Assembly (NCBI GenBank): GCA_964526035.1
Contig: CAZGKE010000053.1
Coordinates: 1-22,279, forward strand
Origin: DAOMOD01 sp964526035
Lineage (GTDB): Bacteria; Pseudomonadota; Gammaproteobacteria; Xanthomonadales; BPKI01
DNA: 22,279 bases
Reading direction: 5' to 3'
Below, one piece after another: positions 8,426-16,408 of the stretch. Within the stretch, counting starts at the first letter, position 1, and every line of letters begins with the position of its first letter. The notes beneath the pieces are model-generated. The model ran no database searches, was not told the DNA's origin, and saw only the letters and a program-made list of their open reading frames with translations. Both the position numbers and the translations under genes were made by a program.

Positions 8426-8568
8426 CGCCCCCATCCCAACCTTCCCCCGCAGGCGGAGGAAGGAGCGAGCGACCCGCAGGCGGGTAAAGGAGCGAACGGC
8501 GGGCAGCCGGCTGCGGACAGCCAGCCTTTCCCTCCTCCGCCTGCGGGGGAGGGGTAGGGGAGGGGGCG
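8426..8568. repeat. GC-rich inverted repeat element
   Basis: Two long arms are inverted copies: 8426-8463 (CGCCCCCATCCCAACCTTCC, then CCCGCAGGCGGAGGAAGG) and 8525-8568 on the other strand (CGCCCCCTCCCCTACCCCTC, then CCCGCAGGCGGAGGAGGG). The spacer holds a smaller hairpin (ACCCGC AG GCGGGT, 8472-8485) and the palindrome GCAGCCGGCTGC (8504-8515). Similar CCCGCAGGCGG-cored intergenic repeats are common in GC-rich proteobacterial genomes. It lies between the kinase gene (stop at 8635) and the delta-60 gene on the same strand. It may therefore terminate or protect the kinase transcript while insulating the next gene. No gene fits inside. Confidence 0.7.
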
Positions 8569-8634
8569 GCTCGAAGTCGTGAGGTAGCGCGTTGTCCGCG
8601 CGGGATGAAAGTCCGGAATCGATCCCGAGCCGCG

Positions 8635-11409
8635 TCAGCGCGCGGGGTCGGTGTCGAGCTTGCGCTGCAGGTCGGCCGTCAGCGTGGCCGCTTCAGGCAT
8701 CTGCAGCGCGACCTGCAACTCTGGATCGGTGAGCCAGCCCGCATCCGCAGGCAGTTCGGCCACAGCTCGCTGCAGGCTGGCGAACGCGCCTGCGCGATCT
8801 CCGGTCAAGGCCGCGTAGCGCGCCTCATGCAGATGCTGTGCGCCGCTGTTCTTGCTGGTGGCCAGGTCGCGTGCGGCCTGTGCGGCCGGGAGCGCATCCG
8901 GATCCTGCGCAGCGGCGAGCGCGTGGGCATGCGCCCAGCGCGCTTCGAGCTCCAGCGGAACGGCCACTGGATCGACTGCCAACGCGGCGAGCGCCGCAGT
9001 GGCGAGATCCGCGGCGGTTTCCGGACGCCCTGCCATGCGTTCGACGCCTGAGCGCATGAGAGTGCTGCGCAACCAGATGGTTCGCGCCTCGGAATCGTTG
9101 CGGTCGGCGACCGCCGTGCGCGCCTGTTCGGCGAGCGCGATCGCCTCGCTCCAATGGCCCTCCCGCGCCAGAGTTGCGGCGTGGTTGTTGCGGGCGGTGG
9201 CCAGGAGCTGGTGATGATCGGGAAGGGTTGCGCCGAGCGTTCGCAGCGCCGCCTCGCCGTGGATCCTCGCTGCGCCGAGATCTCCGAGTCGCTGGCACAC
9301 GGCTACCAGATTGATGCGCGTGTAGCTGACGTTGGGATGGTCTTCGCCCAGCCGCGCGATCTCCAGTTCCAACGCGCGCTCGAGCAGGGCACGCGAATGC
9401 CGGTAGTGCCCGCGCATGCGCTGCACGAATGCGAAATTGCCGAGGATCGCGCCGAGATCGGCATGTCCGGGGCCAAGAACCCGCTCCGCCAGTTCCAGTG
9501 CTGCCGCGAACTCGATGGCCGCCGCCTCGAAGCGCTGGGAACGGGCATCGAGCGAGGCGAGATTCACGCGCAGCCTGATGATGTTGGGGTGCTCCGGCCC
9601 GTGCTCGGTCTCGTACACCTGCAGACTGCGCTGGTACAGCGCATAGGCCTCGTCTGGCGCCTTGGCGCGAACGACCACGGCGAGGCCGTTCAGGGTCTCG
9701 GCAAGCTCCGCGGAATTCGGACCAAAGTGCCTTTCCTGGATCGCCAGCGCGCGTCGATAGGCGGCCTCGGACTCGTCCGGCAAGTCCAGCCTGCGGAGCA
9801 GGGAGGCCAGCTCAAGCAGGGTATCGGCGACCTCGATCGACTCTGCGCCGAAGTCGCGCTCGCGCAATTCAAGTGCGCGCTCCAGATGCACGCGCGCCTC
9901 CGCATACAGGCCCAGGTTGGCGTACACCTTGCCCAGTGCGTCGAGCAGTCGTGACTGCACCTTCGGTTCGATTTCAAGATCACCGATTTTCGACACGGCG
10001 CGATCAACCACCTCGCGTACCGGCGTCTCGCCGCCCTGGCCCTCGCGCGGATCGGCGGATGCGAACACCTGCACCAGAAAGTCGGCAACGTGCCGCGAGG
10101 TCTCGGCATCGACGCGGGCCGCAGCTTCGGCGTGTCTGGCCCTCATCATTCCGACCGCCAGGCCGGCACTGGCAACCAGCGAGGCGAGCAGCAGCAGCGC
10201 GGCTCCGGCAACGGCCCAGCGATGCCGCCAGACCAGCTTCTGCACGCGGTACAGGGCGCTCGGAGGTCCGGCGATGATCGGCTCGTTGCGCAGGAAGCGT
10301 TCGAGGTCCGCTGCCATTTCCGATACGGTCCCGTAGCGGCGATCGGGATCCTTGTCCAGCGCCTTGAGCGTGATCCAGTCGAGGTCGCCGCGCAGCCTGC
10401 GCGCGGAGACCGGCACCCCGTGGGAGGACGGATCGGTTGACCCGCGCGCCGCCACCAGACGGCTGGGACGCAAGGGCTCGATTTCACGGATGGCGCGGTA
10501 AGCCTCCTCGAGACTCGCACGTTCAAAACGGCCGCGCGCGATCGGAAGTTCGCCGGTCAGCAGCTCGTAGAGCACGACGCCCAGTGCGTAGACGTCGCTG
10601 CGGGTGTCCGCAGGCATCATGCCGCCGGTCTGTTCCGGACTCATGTACTCCAGCGTGCCGACCGCTTCGCCGCGGCGGGTCATGGCCGGCGCGTCGTCTT
10701 CGGCAACCAGCGTCTTGGCCACGCCAAAGTCGATGATCTTGGGAATGGCACGGCCATCGGGGTCGGCCACCAGCAGATTGGCCGGCTTCAGATCGCGATG
10801 CACGATGCCCCGCTGATGGGCGTGCTGGACGCCGCGGCAGACCGCCAGCATCAGCTCGATGCGCGCATCCAGACCGAGCTGGTGCTCTTCGCAATAGCGC
10901 GTGATCGGCAGCCCCTGGATCAGCTCCATCACCAGAAAGGGCTGGCCATCCTCACTGGTGCCTGCTTCGAACACCTGGGCGACGTTGGGGTGACTGAGCC
11001 GTGCCAGCGCGCGCGCCTCGGCTCGGAAGCGTGTCGCCAGTTCTTCATTGCCACTGCCAAGCTTCAGCAGCTTGATTGCGACGCGTCGCTGGATCGGCGA
11101 TTCCTGGACCGCTTCGTAGACCACGCCCATCCCGCCAGCACCGAGACGACGCTCCAGCCGGAAAGGGCCGAGGGTGGTGCGGTCACGCGCCACTTCGCCC
11201 AGTGCCAACGCCAGTCCGCGCTCGACGTCCGGCAGGCTGTCGGCGCGGGCGTCCTCGACAAGCAGTCGACGCACCGCGTCGGCCAGTTCCGCGTCCTGGC
11301 AATCGACCTGGCCAAGGAGCGCCTCTCGCGCGCCAGGATCCAATGCCATGGCTCTATCGAACAGCGCCTCGATTTCCCGAAAGCGTTCCGGCGTGAGCGG
11401 ATCCGTCAC
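8635..11409 (-). CDS. Transmembrane Ser/Thr protein kinase with C-terminal TPRs (924 aa)
   Basis: An N-terminal helical segment (PERFREIEALFDRAMALDPG) leads into a complete Hanks-type kinase domain. Visible motifs are the glycine loop GAGGMGVVYEA, the ATP lysine K113 in VAIKLLKLG, the catalytic loop VHRDLKPANLL (Asp206), IDFGVAK (Asp227) and GTLEYMSPEQ in the activation segment. A single membrane helix follows (about 399-422, AVAGAALLLLASLVASAGLA). About 500 residues of tetratricopeptide repeats come next, of the kind EARVHLERALELRERDFG. The family usually places the kinase in the cytoplasm and the repeats outside the inner membrane as a sensor or scaffold. The start is the GTG at 11409: it overlaps the sigma factor stop as GTGA and has GGAG seven bases upstream. 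The in-frame TTG at 11457 lies inside the sigma gene and is less likely. The overlap implies a functional pair with that sigma factor. Confidence 0.92.
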   Translation of the reverse strand: MTDPLTPERFREIEALFDRAMALDPGAREALLGQVDCQDAELADAVRRLLVEDARADSLPDVERGLALALGEVARDRTTLGPFRLERRLGAGGMGVVYEAVQESPIQRRVAIKLLKLGSGNEELATRFRAEARALARLSHPNVAQVFEAGTSEDGQPFLVMELIQGLPITRYCEEHQLGLDARIELMLAVCRGVQHAHQRGIVHRDLKPANLLVADPDGRAIPKIIDFGVAKTLVAEDDAPAMTRRGEAVGTLEYMSPEQTGGMMPADTRSDVYALGVVLYELLTGELPIARGRFERASLEEAYRAIREIEPLRPSRLVAARGSTDPSSHGVPVSARRLRGDLDWITLKALDKDPDRRYGTVSEMAADLERFLRNEPIIAGPPSALYRVQKLVWRHRWAVAGAALLLLASLVASAGLAVGMMRARHAEAAARVDAETSRHVADFLVQVFASADPREGQGGETPVREVVDRAVSKIGDLEIEPKVQSRLLDALGKVYANLGLYAEARVHLERALELRERDFGAESIEVADTLLELASLLRRLDLPDESEAAYRRALAIQERHFGPNSAELAETLNGLAVVVRAKAPDEAYALYQRSLQVYETEHGPEHPNIIRLRVNLASLDARSQRFEAAAIEFAAALELAERVLGPGHADLGAILGNFAFVQRMRGHYRHSRALLERALELEIARLGEDHPNVSYTRINLVAVCQRLGDLGAARIHGEAALRTLGATLPDHHQLLATARNNHAATLAREGHWSEAIALAEQARTAVADRNDSEARTIWLRSTLMRSGVERMAGRPETAADLATAALAALAVDPVAVPLELEARWAHAHALAAAQDPDALPAAQAARDLATSKNSGAQHLHEARYAALTGDRAGAFASLQRAVAELPADAGWLTDPELQVALQMPEAATLTADLQRKLDTDPAR

Positions 11410-11978
11410 TGCGAATCTCCGAGCTGCAGCGCCAGCCAGTTGCGCGCGAACCGCCAATCGCGCTCCACGGTCGGTGTTGATACTTCCAGCATGCCGCTGA
11501 TCTCCGCCATCTCGAAGCCCCAGATCAGCCGCAGCTTGGCCACTGCAGCCTTGCGTGCGTCGAGGCGGTCGAGTTCGTCGAGCACATCGGCGAAGGCGCT
11601 GAGCGCAAAGCTCGACGGCGCGTCGTCCGGCTGGCTGCCGGTCAGGGTCACGCGGATGGCTTCACCGCCGCGTTTCCCGGCGCTGCGCGCGCGGTCGTAG
11701 TCGATCAGCACGCGCAGCATCACCTTGCTGACGAAGCCGAGGAAGTGCTGGCGGTTGTCGAAACCGATCGGGTTCTTGAGCAGCTTGAGGAAGGTCTCGT
11801 TGACCACGGCGGCCGGCTCAAGCGTGAGTTCCTGCACCTGGGCGCCATAGTGGCGGCGCAGGCGCTGTGCGGCGAGCCGCTCGAGCTCGTCATAGGCCCA
11901 TTCGGCAACGCTCGCAAAAGCGGCCGCGTCACCCTTTGCAGCTGCTTGCAGCAGGCGGGTGATCTCGGGTTGGGGCAT
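11406..11978 (-). CDS. ECF-like RNA polymerase sigma factor (190 aa)
   Basis: The protein has a sigma-70 region 2 (AYDELERLAAQRLRRHY, TLEPAAVVNETFLKLL, FLGFVSKVMLRVLIDYDRAR) and a region 4 helix-turn-helix near the C-terminus (AVAKLRLIWGFEMAEISGML, STPTVERDWRFARNWL). The layout matches the ECF-like subfamily (TIGR02999) that is habitually encoded beside large Ser/Thr kinases in Xanthomonadales, Planctomycetes and Acidobacteria. The start is the ATG at 11978, with AAGGAA about six bases upstream; the open frame extends 24 codons further but lacks similarity there. The stop overlaps the start of the kinase gene, so the kinase probably controls the sigma factor or is co-expressed with it. No anti-sigma factor is visible nearby. 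Its target genes cannot be read from this window. Confidence 0.92.
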   Translation of the reverse strand: MPQPEITRLLQAAAKGDAAAFASVAEWAYDELERLAAQRLRRHYGAQVQELTLEPAAVVNETFLKLLKNPIGFDNRQHFLGFVSKVMLRVLIDYDRARSAGKRGGEAIRVTLTGSQPDDAPSSFALSAFADVLDELDRLDARKAAVAKLRLIWGFEMAEISGMLEVSTPTVERDWRFARNWLALQLGDSQ

Positions 11979-12226
11979 CAAGGTTCCTTCGAGCTTCCGC
12001 ACGGCGAGTATATCCGTTGGCCCTTTGCCGCGAGCCAGCCCTGCAGCCACCGGGGAATCGAACGCGATCGCATTGGCGCGTCATTTCGCGTCTGCATGCA
12101 GCGCCACTCGGGCCGCGGATTGGAAAGTGGAACAGCCGTGCGAACGTCACGGCAGGCGGCAAGCTGCCCGAAGTTTGCATTGTGCCGACCAACGCGGGAG
12201 CATCTTCCCGTGAAGTGGAGACTGCC

Positions 12227-13126
12227 ATGACTGAATCCAGACGATTGACCCAGCAGGACTTCGACCCCGACATCCTGATTCTCTTCGATGCCTACGTGCA
12301 CGGCGACATCGATCGCCGCGGCTTCCTGCAGCGCGCCGGGCAGATGCTGGGAGGTGCCGCCGCTCTTGCCGCACTCGGCGCCCTGATGCCAAGGTTCGCC
12401 GCTGCGCAGCAAGTGGCGCCGGAAGATCCACGTCTCGAATCGCGTTTCGTGGAATTCGAGTCGGCCAGGGGCAACGAGCGCGGACGCGGCTATCTGGTGC
12501 GCCCGATCGCTGCAGACCGGCCGCTGCCGCTGGTGCTTGTGGTCCACGAGAATCGCGGCCTGAATCCGCATATCGAGGATGTCACGCGGCGCCTGGCCTT
12601 GGAGAACTACATTGCCTTCGCTCCAGACGCGCTGTTTCCAGTGGGCGGCTATCCCGGCGACGAGGACAGCGCGCGCACCCTGTTCGCCTCCCTCGACCAG
12701 GAGAAGACGCGCGAGGACTTCCTGGCAGCGGTGCAGTTCCTGCGCAGCGTCGAAGGCCACAACGGCAGGCTTGGCGCCGTTGGCTTCTGCTACGGCGGAG
12801 CCATGGTCAATTTTCTGGCAGCACGGGTACCGGACATGGCGGCCGCTGCACCGTTCTACGGCGGTCCGGCGCCGCTGGATGAAGTCGGCAACATCGGTGC
12901 GGAACTGCTTGTGGTGCTGGCGGAGAACGACCCGCGGGTCAACGCAAGCTGGCCGGCTTACGAGGAGGCGCTGCGGGCGGCAGGCGTGGATTTCACCCTG
13001 TTCCAGCCGCCCGGCACCCAGCACGGCTTCCACAACGACACCACACCCCGCTATGCCGAGGAAGCGGCAAAGCAGGCGTGGCAGAAGACCTTGGCGCTTT
13101 TCGAGCGGCGGCTTTCCAGCGGGTAG
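12227..13126 (+). CDS. Dienelactone hydrolase family protein with Tat-type leader (299 aa)
   Basis: An alpha/beta-hydrolase of the dienelactone hydrolase family. The nucleophile elbow is GFCYGGAM (Cys188), the acid is Asp235 in LAENDPRV and the base is His266 in TQHGFHND, giving a Cys-Asp-His triad. An oxyanion-region motif VHENRGLNPHIEDV lies at about 106-119. The N-terminal 60 residues carry a twin-arginine motif (DRRGFLQRAGQ) and a hydrophobic, alanine-rich stretch ending in AAAQ, so export by Tat is likely, although the Arg pair is preceded by about 29 residues. ATG 12227 has GGAG six bases upstream. The substrate is unknown: such exported homologues are often annotated simply as dienelactone hydrolase, but there is no aromatic-degradation cluster here. 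It is divergent from the sigma/kinase pair and 98 bp upstream of the protease gene on the same strand. Confidence 0.88.
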   Translation: MTESRRLTQQDFDPDILILFDAYVHGDIDRRGFLQRAGQMLGGAAALAALGALMPRFAAAQQVAPEDPRLESRFVEFESARGNERGRGYLVRPIAADRPLPLVLVVHENRGLNPHIEDVTRRLALENYIAFAPDALFPVGGYPGDEDSARTLFASLDQEKTREDFLAAVQFLRSVEGHNGRLGAVGFCYGGAMVNFLAARVPDMAAAAPFYGGPAPLDEVGNIGAELLVVLAENDPRVNASWPAYEEALRAAGVDFTLFQPPGTQHGFHNDTTPRYAEEAAKQAWQKTLALFERRLSSG

Positions 13127-13224
13127 CGCCGCATGGGCGCCAGACGCGCGCTCGTCCGCCCAGCTTGTCAGGGCCTGCCCCTTGCGGCACGCTGCGCATC
13201 GCCTGAACGACGGATCGAACAATC

Positions 13225-14328
13225 ATGAGTGCTTCGCGATGGATTCCCTTGCTGGCTCTGGGTGCAATGCTGGCGATGCCGGTCGCGGCTCAACAGATCT
13301 ATCGTTGGGTGGACGAGCAGGGCAAGGTTCATTACACGCAAACGCCGCCTCCCGCCGCCGAATTCGAGCCTGCTGAACTGAGGGGCGACGGCCGCAAAAT
13401 TGACCCCGCGCGCGCCGATTACTGCCGTGCGATTCGCAATTTCGCGCTGCAGGTGGTCGGCCACATGCGCTCAAGGGTTCCGCGCGATGGCGCCATCAGC
13501 GCCGCGCGTGCCGCGGAAGCGGATCTGACCCGCTACGTCGATGATCCAGCCATCCAGCAGGTGGTGAACTATGTCTATGGCCATGCCGGCGGACGCGAGG
13601 TGGGGGGCGTCATTGCCAACCACGTGCATACGCAGTGCATGACCGGTTCCTACGGGCGTCTGCGTTCCGCTGCGGTGTCTTCGCCTCCGGGACGCGTGGC
13701 GCCGGGCGAGGCGAATTCGCGGCGGGCCGGCAGCGGCTTCTTCGTGGCGGGCGTCGTGGTGACCAACAACCATGTGATCGACGGCGGCACCCGGATCACG
13801 CTCCACCTTGCCGACGGCCGGACCATCCAGGCGCGCGTCGATCAGCGCGATGCGGAGGCTGACATCGCGCTCCTGCGACCGGTCGGACTCGATGACTTGC
13901 CGCCCGGCTTGCCGGTGAGTGCGGTCGACGCACCAATGGGGGCCGAGGTCTTCACCCTCGGCTTTCCGCTCACCGACATCATGGGCGCCAACGCCAAACT
14001 GTCTACCGGCATCGTCAACAGCCAGACCGGCGTCGGCGACGATCCGCGTACCTATCAGGTGTCGGTTCCGGTGCAGAGCGGCAATAGCGGTGGCCCGCTG
14101 ATCAATCGTCGTGGCGAAGTGGTCGGCATCATCACCTCGAAGCTGGCCGCGGAGCGGGTTTTCCGCTACACCGGAGACCTGCCCCAGAACGTCAATTACG
14201 CGGTCAAGGCGAGTTATCTGATCCGCCTGGCCGGCATCCGCCCCCAAAGGGCAATCGGCGGTGAGTCGGGCTGGGAATCACTGGTGGAATCCAGCCGCGC
14301 GTCGGTGGTCCGCATCGAAGTCGAGTAG
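13225..14328 (+). CDS. DUF4124 domain fused to a trypsin-like serine protease (367 aa)
   Basis: A signal peptide (LLALGAMLAMPVAAQ) is followed directly by a DUF4124 module (QIYRWVDEQGKVHYTQTPPP, residues 24-43). A central helical region (about 60-145) has three cysteines in the mature protein: one at its start and one near its end (DYCRAIRN and HTQCMTG) are readily visible as a possible disulfide pair. From about 165 there is a chymotrypsin-fold S1C-type (HtrA-like) protease. The triad is His183 in TNNHVID, Asp213 in EADIALLRP and Ser288 in SGNSGGPL. No PDZ domain follows, unlike DegP or DegS. It is probably periplasmic or secreted and could process or degrade envelope proteins. The ATG at 13225 begins the signal peptide; its Shine-Dalgarno is weak. 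The fusion of a DUF4124 module to a protease is the notable point. A strong hairpin terminator lies 19 bp after the stop. Confidence 0.88.
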   Translation: MSASRWIPLLALGAMLAMPVAAQQIYRWVDEQGKVHYTQTPPPAAEFEPAELRGDGRKIDPARADYCRAIRNFALQVVGHMRSRVPRDGAISAARAAEADLTRYVDDPAIQQVVNYVYGHAGGREVGGVIANHVHTQCMTGSYGRLRSAAVSSPPGRVAPGEANSRRAGSGFFVAGVVVTNNHVIDGGTRITLHLADGRTIQARVDQRDAEADIALLRPVGLDDLPPGLPVSAVDAPMGAEVFTLGFPLTDIMGANAKLSTGIVNSQTGVGDDPRTYQVSVPVQSGNSGGPLINRRGEVVGIITSKLAAERVFRYTGDLPQNVNYAVKASYLIRLAGIRPQRAIGGESGWESLVESSRASVVRIEVE

Positions 14329-14346
14329 GCCCGGACCGGGAAGACA

Positions 14347-14381
14347 ACCGCACCGGGCTCAATAGCGGAGCCCGATGCGGT
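14347..14381. terminator. Bidirectional hairpin terminator between convergent genes
   Basis: A stem of 6 + 7 base pairs with one internal mismatch pairs ACCGCA-C-CGGGCTC (14347-14360) with GAGCCCG-A-TGCGGT (14368-14381) around the loop AATAGCG. It lies between the ends of the protease gene (14328, plus) and the beta-helix gene (14406, minus), where a shared terminator is expected. On the minus strand it is followed by TGTCTTCC, a modest U-rich tail; on the plus strand the tail is CGTTGC, which is weak. Confidence 0.65.
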
Positions 14382-14405
14382 CGTTGCATCGAGATGGACC
14401 TGGGG

Positions 14406-16255
14406 TCAATCGGCCTGCTGTTCGAAGGCACCTGCATCGCACTGCCCGATGCCGCGCGGCTGGCCGAGCGCATCCAGGCTGCTGCATTGCGAGGATAGTC
14501 CGAAATCACGCTGCGGCACGCTGCCCGCGCTCGCCGGCCAGCCGACCACTTCAAAGTCGCCGCCCCAGTTGTCCAGCTCAAGCGCAAACACGCCATCGTT
14601 GGTCTGGCGCGCGTCCGCTCCGTTCATGGCCGGGCAGTCGTCGGCCGCCGAACCAAGCTGGTTGCCTCCGCTGCTGACCAACCCGAAGGGATTGATCGCG
14701 CAGGCGTCGGTGACGAGGCTGTTGCCGTAGTCGAGTTCAGTTCCGGGACACTGCGTCGATTGCGCCTTGTGCATGCCCGGTGCGGCGGGTCCGGTCTGGC
14801 CGCCGTTCTCGAACAGGGTGACGTGGCGCAGCGATGCCGGTCCCTCGACCTCGATGCCTTGCCCGCGCCCTGCGCCGGCCATGTTGAGATGGATCGACAG
14901 GTCGCTGGCCTCGAAGGCACCGCAGCCGGAATGGATGGCACCACCGCCACCCGCGGCCAGGTTGTCGTGCAGGCTCAGGCGCTGCAGCGAGCGTCCAAGG
15001 TGGCCGACCCAGTCACCGAGGAGGGCGATACCGCCGCCATTGCCCGCTTGCGCGACATTGCCCGCCACCTCGCTGTCGCTCATCTGCAGCGACACCGCGG
15101 CGAGGATGCCCCCAGCTTCTTTGGCGCTGTTGGCGAGCAGCCTGATGCGACTGATGTGATTGGTCTTGGTGATGTTGGTGAGGCCCGCCGGAAGCGCAAT
15201 GCCGCCGCCTGTGGACGCGCGATTGCCGCTGATCTGCAGCCAGTCGGCGGAAGCGACCGAGGGCAGGGAGGCAATATCAAGCGTGGAAGTGAACGCGACC
15301 GTGATGCCGCCACCATTGGTGGCAGCCTGGTTGTTCATGATTGCCGAGCCGCCGGCGTCGCGCCAGATGACGTCGGTGTGCCAGCCGATGATGCCGTTGC
15401 CGAACAGGAACATACCGCCGCCACTGCGCTTCGCGATGTTGTCCCGGATGACCAGGTTGGCGCTGTCGAGCGTAGTCGGTCCCATCATGTAAAGGGCGCC
15501 GCCATCGTAAACCGAAGAATTCCTGTCGAGCAGCGTGTCGAATGCGATCACGTTGGTGTTGCCCAGGTAGGCGGCGCCACCGGCGTTGGCCGTGCAGGAG
15601 TGGATGCGCACGCGTTCAAGCGAAAGAAGATGGCGTTCGAGGCTGGTGAGCATCATGCGGATGCAGCCGCCCTGGGAGCCCTGACCATGTGACACCGACA
15701 GGTCAGCAAGCTCAAGCGTCACCGGCTGGTTGACAGGATAATCGACAAGGAACACCTGGTTCTGATGTGTCTGGGAGGTGTTCCAGCGGATCCGGGTCCT
15801 GGTTGCGNNNNNNNNNNNNNNNNNNNNNNNNNNNNNNNNNNNNNNNNNNNNNNNNNNNNNNNNNNNNNNNNNNNNNNNNNNNNNNNNNNNNNNNNNNNNN
15901 NNNNNNNCACCTGGTTCTGATGTGTCTGGGAGGTGTTCCAGCGGATCCGGGTCCTGGTTGCGCCGTTGCCCTGGATCTGCACCGACTCGGAGATTCGCAG
16001 CGGTCCGCCGCCGTCTGGACCGCCGACACCGCCCGCCGCGGTACGCGTCAGCGAGTAGGTATGGGAACCAAGAACGATGAGGTCGGCGCCCGGCGTGCTG
16101 TTGGCGGCGATCACCGCCTCGCGCAGCGAGCAGTCGCTGCGCAGGCAGCCGTTCGGAACGGGGTCATCAGTGCGGGTGACGAGGAAGGTCGCGGCTTGGG
16201 CAGCACCGCCAGCCAGCAGCGCGGCGATGCCCAATGGGAGGGTCTGAAGCTTCAT
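14406..16255 (-). CDS. Secreted CSLREA/right-handed beta-helix protein, split by an N gap
   Basis: The N-terminal part (16255 to the gap) has a signal peptide (PLGIAALLAGGAAQA) and the CSLREA-type sequence CLRSDCSLREAVIAAN. The part beyond the gap carries repeated short beta-helix turns rich in Asn, Gly and Ile (NNQAATNGGGI, ISGNRASTGGGIALP, GNVAQAGNGGGI). It ends in GQPRGIGQCDAGAFE, which matches the CDxGAxE ending of choice-of-anchor Q beta-helix proteins. The gap is flanked by 55-bp identical copies. If these are one sequence, the two halves join in frame at QTHQNQV-FLVDYPV, giving 564 residues and no stop. This class is surface-exposed or secreted, with possible adhesin or carbohydrate-binding roles; no catalytic residues can be named. 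ATG 16255 has AGGA upstream, but both lie in a hairpin. Confidence 0.85.
15753..15962. repeat. 55-bp perfect direct repeat flanking the N run
   Basis: Positions 15753-15807 and 15908-15962 are identical over all 55 bases, one copy ending at the first N and the other beginning right after the last N. A repeat that stops exactly at both gap edges looks like overlapping contig ends left unmerged by a scaffolder. Deleting one copy plus the N run (155 bp) puts the flanking reading frames in phase. Confidence 0.9.
15808..15907. other. Scaffold gap, 100 N
   Basis: Exactly 100 undetermined bases, a conventional placeholder length rather than a measured distance. It interrupts the beta-helix gene. 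Real missing sequence may be zero or even negative, as the flanking identical ends suggest. Confidence 0.98.
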
Positions 16256-16306
16256 GGTGGTGTGTCCTGCGTTGCGGTTGGTGATCTCTGAAACGCAGGA
16301 ACCATG
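16253..16306 (-). promoter_or_regulatory. Hairpin covering the ribosome-binding site and start of the beta-helix gene
   Basis: In the mRNA (minus strand), CAUGGUUCCUGCGUU (16306-16292) can pair with AACGCAGGA (16273-16265) and ACCAUG (16258-16253), with an 18-nt loop and a 6-nt bulge. That is 15 base pairs. The Shine-Dalgarno AGGA and the AUG are both in the paired strand, so folding would block ribosome entry. Such structures act as translational switches, but no trigger can be read from the sequence. An overlapping 17-codon frame (ATG 16305 to TGA 16252) also ends across the start as ATGA, without its own ribosome-binding site. Confidence 0.45.
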
Positions 16307-16408
16307 AGGAACGGGCCAAGCGGTGGATTTCATACCCAGCATCGACGGACGCAACGACAGGCTTTGCGAGGTCAGTCGCTGCCAGGGCGGTGCGAACTAC
16401 CGACGCAG

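Noticed and set aside
8336..8434. Longer N-terminus for the delta-60 protein
   Set aside because: The upstream ATGs lack a Shine-Dalgarno, push the hydrophobic signal core too far from the N-terminus, and the first lies in the intergenic repeat.
16252..16305. 17-codon upstream frame ending across the beta-helix start (ATGA)
   Set aside because: It has no ribosome-binding site and the coding content is unremarkable; the overlap could follow from the hairpin sequence. Kept only as a note in the hairpin entry.
15719..16354. Separate 211-codon gene reading through the N run
   Set aside because: The frame after the gap (reading GSAGTPPRHIRTR) is the wrong phase of the duplicated 55 bp; the true continuation is the frame ending at 14406.
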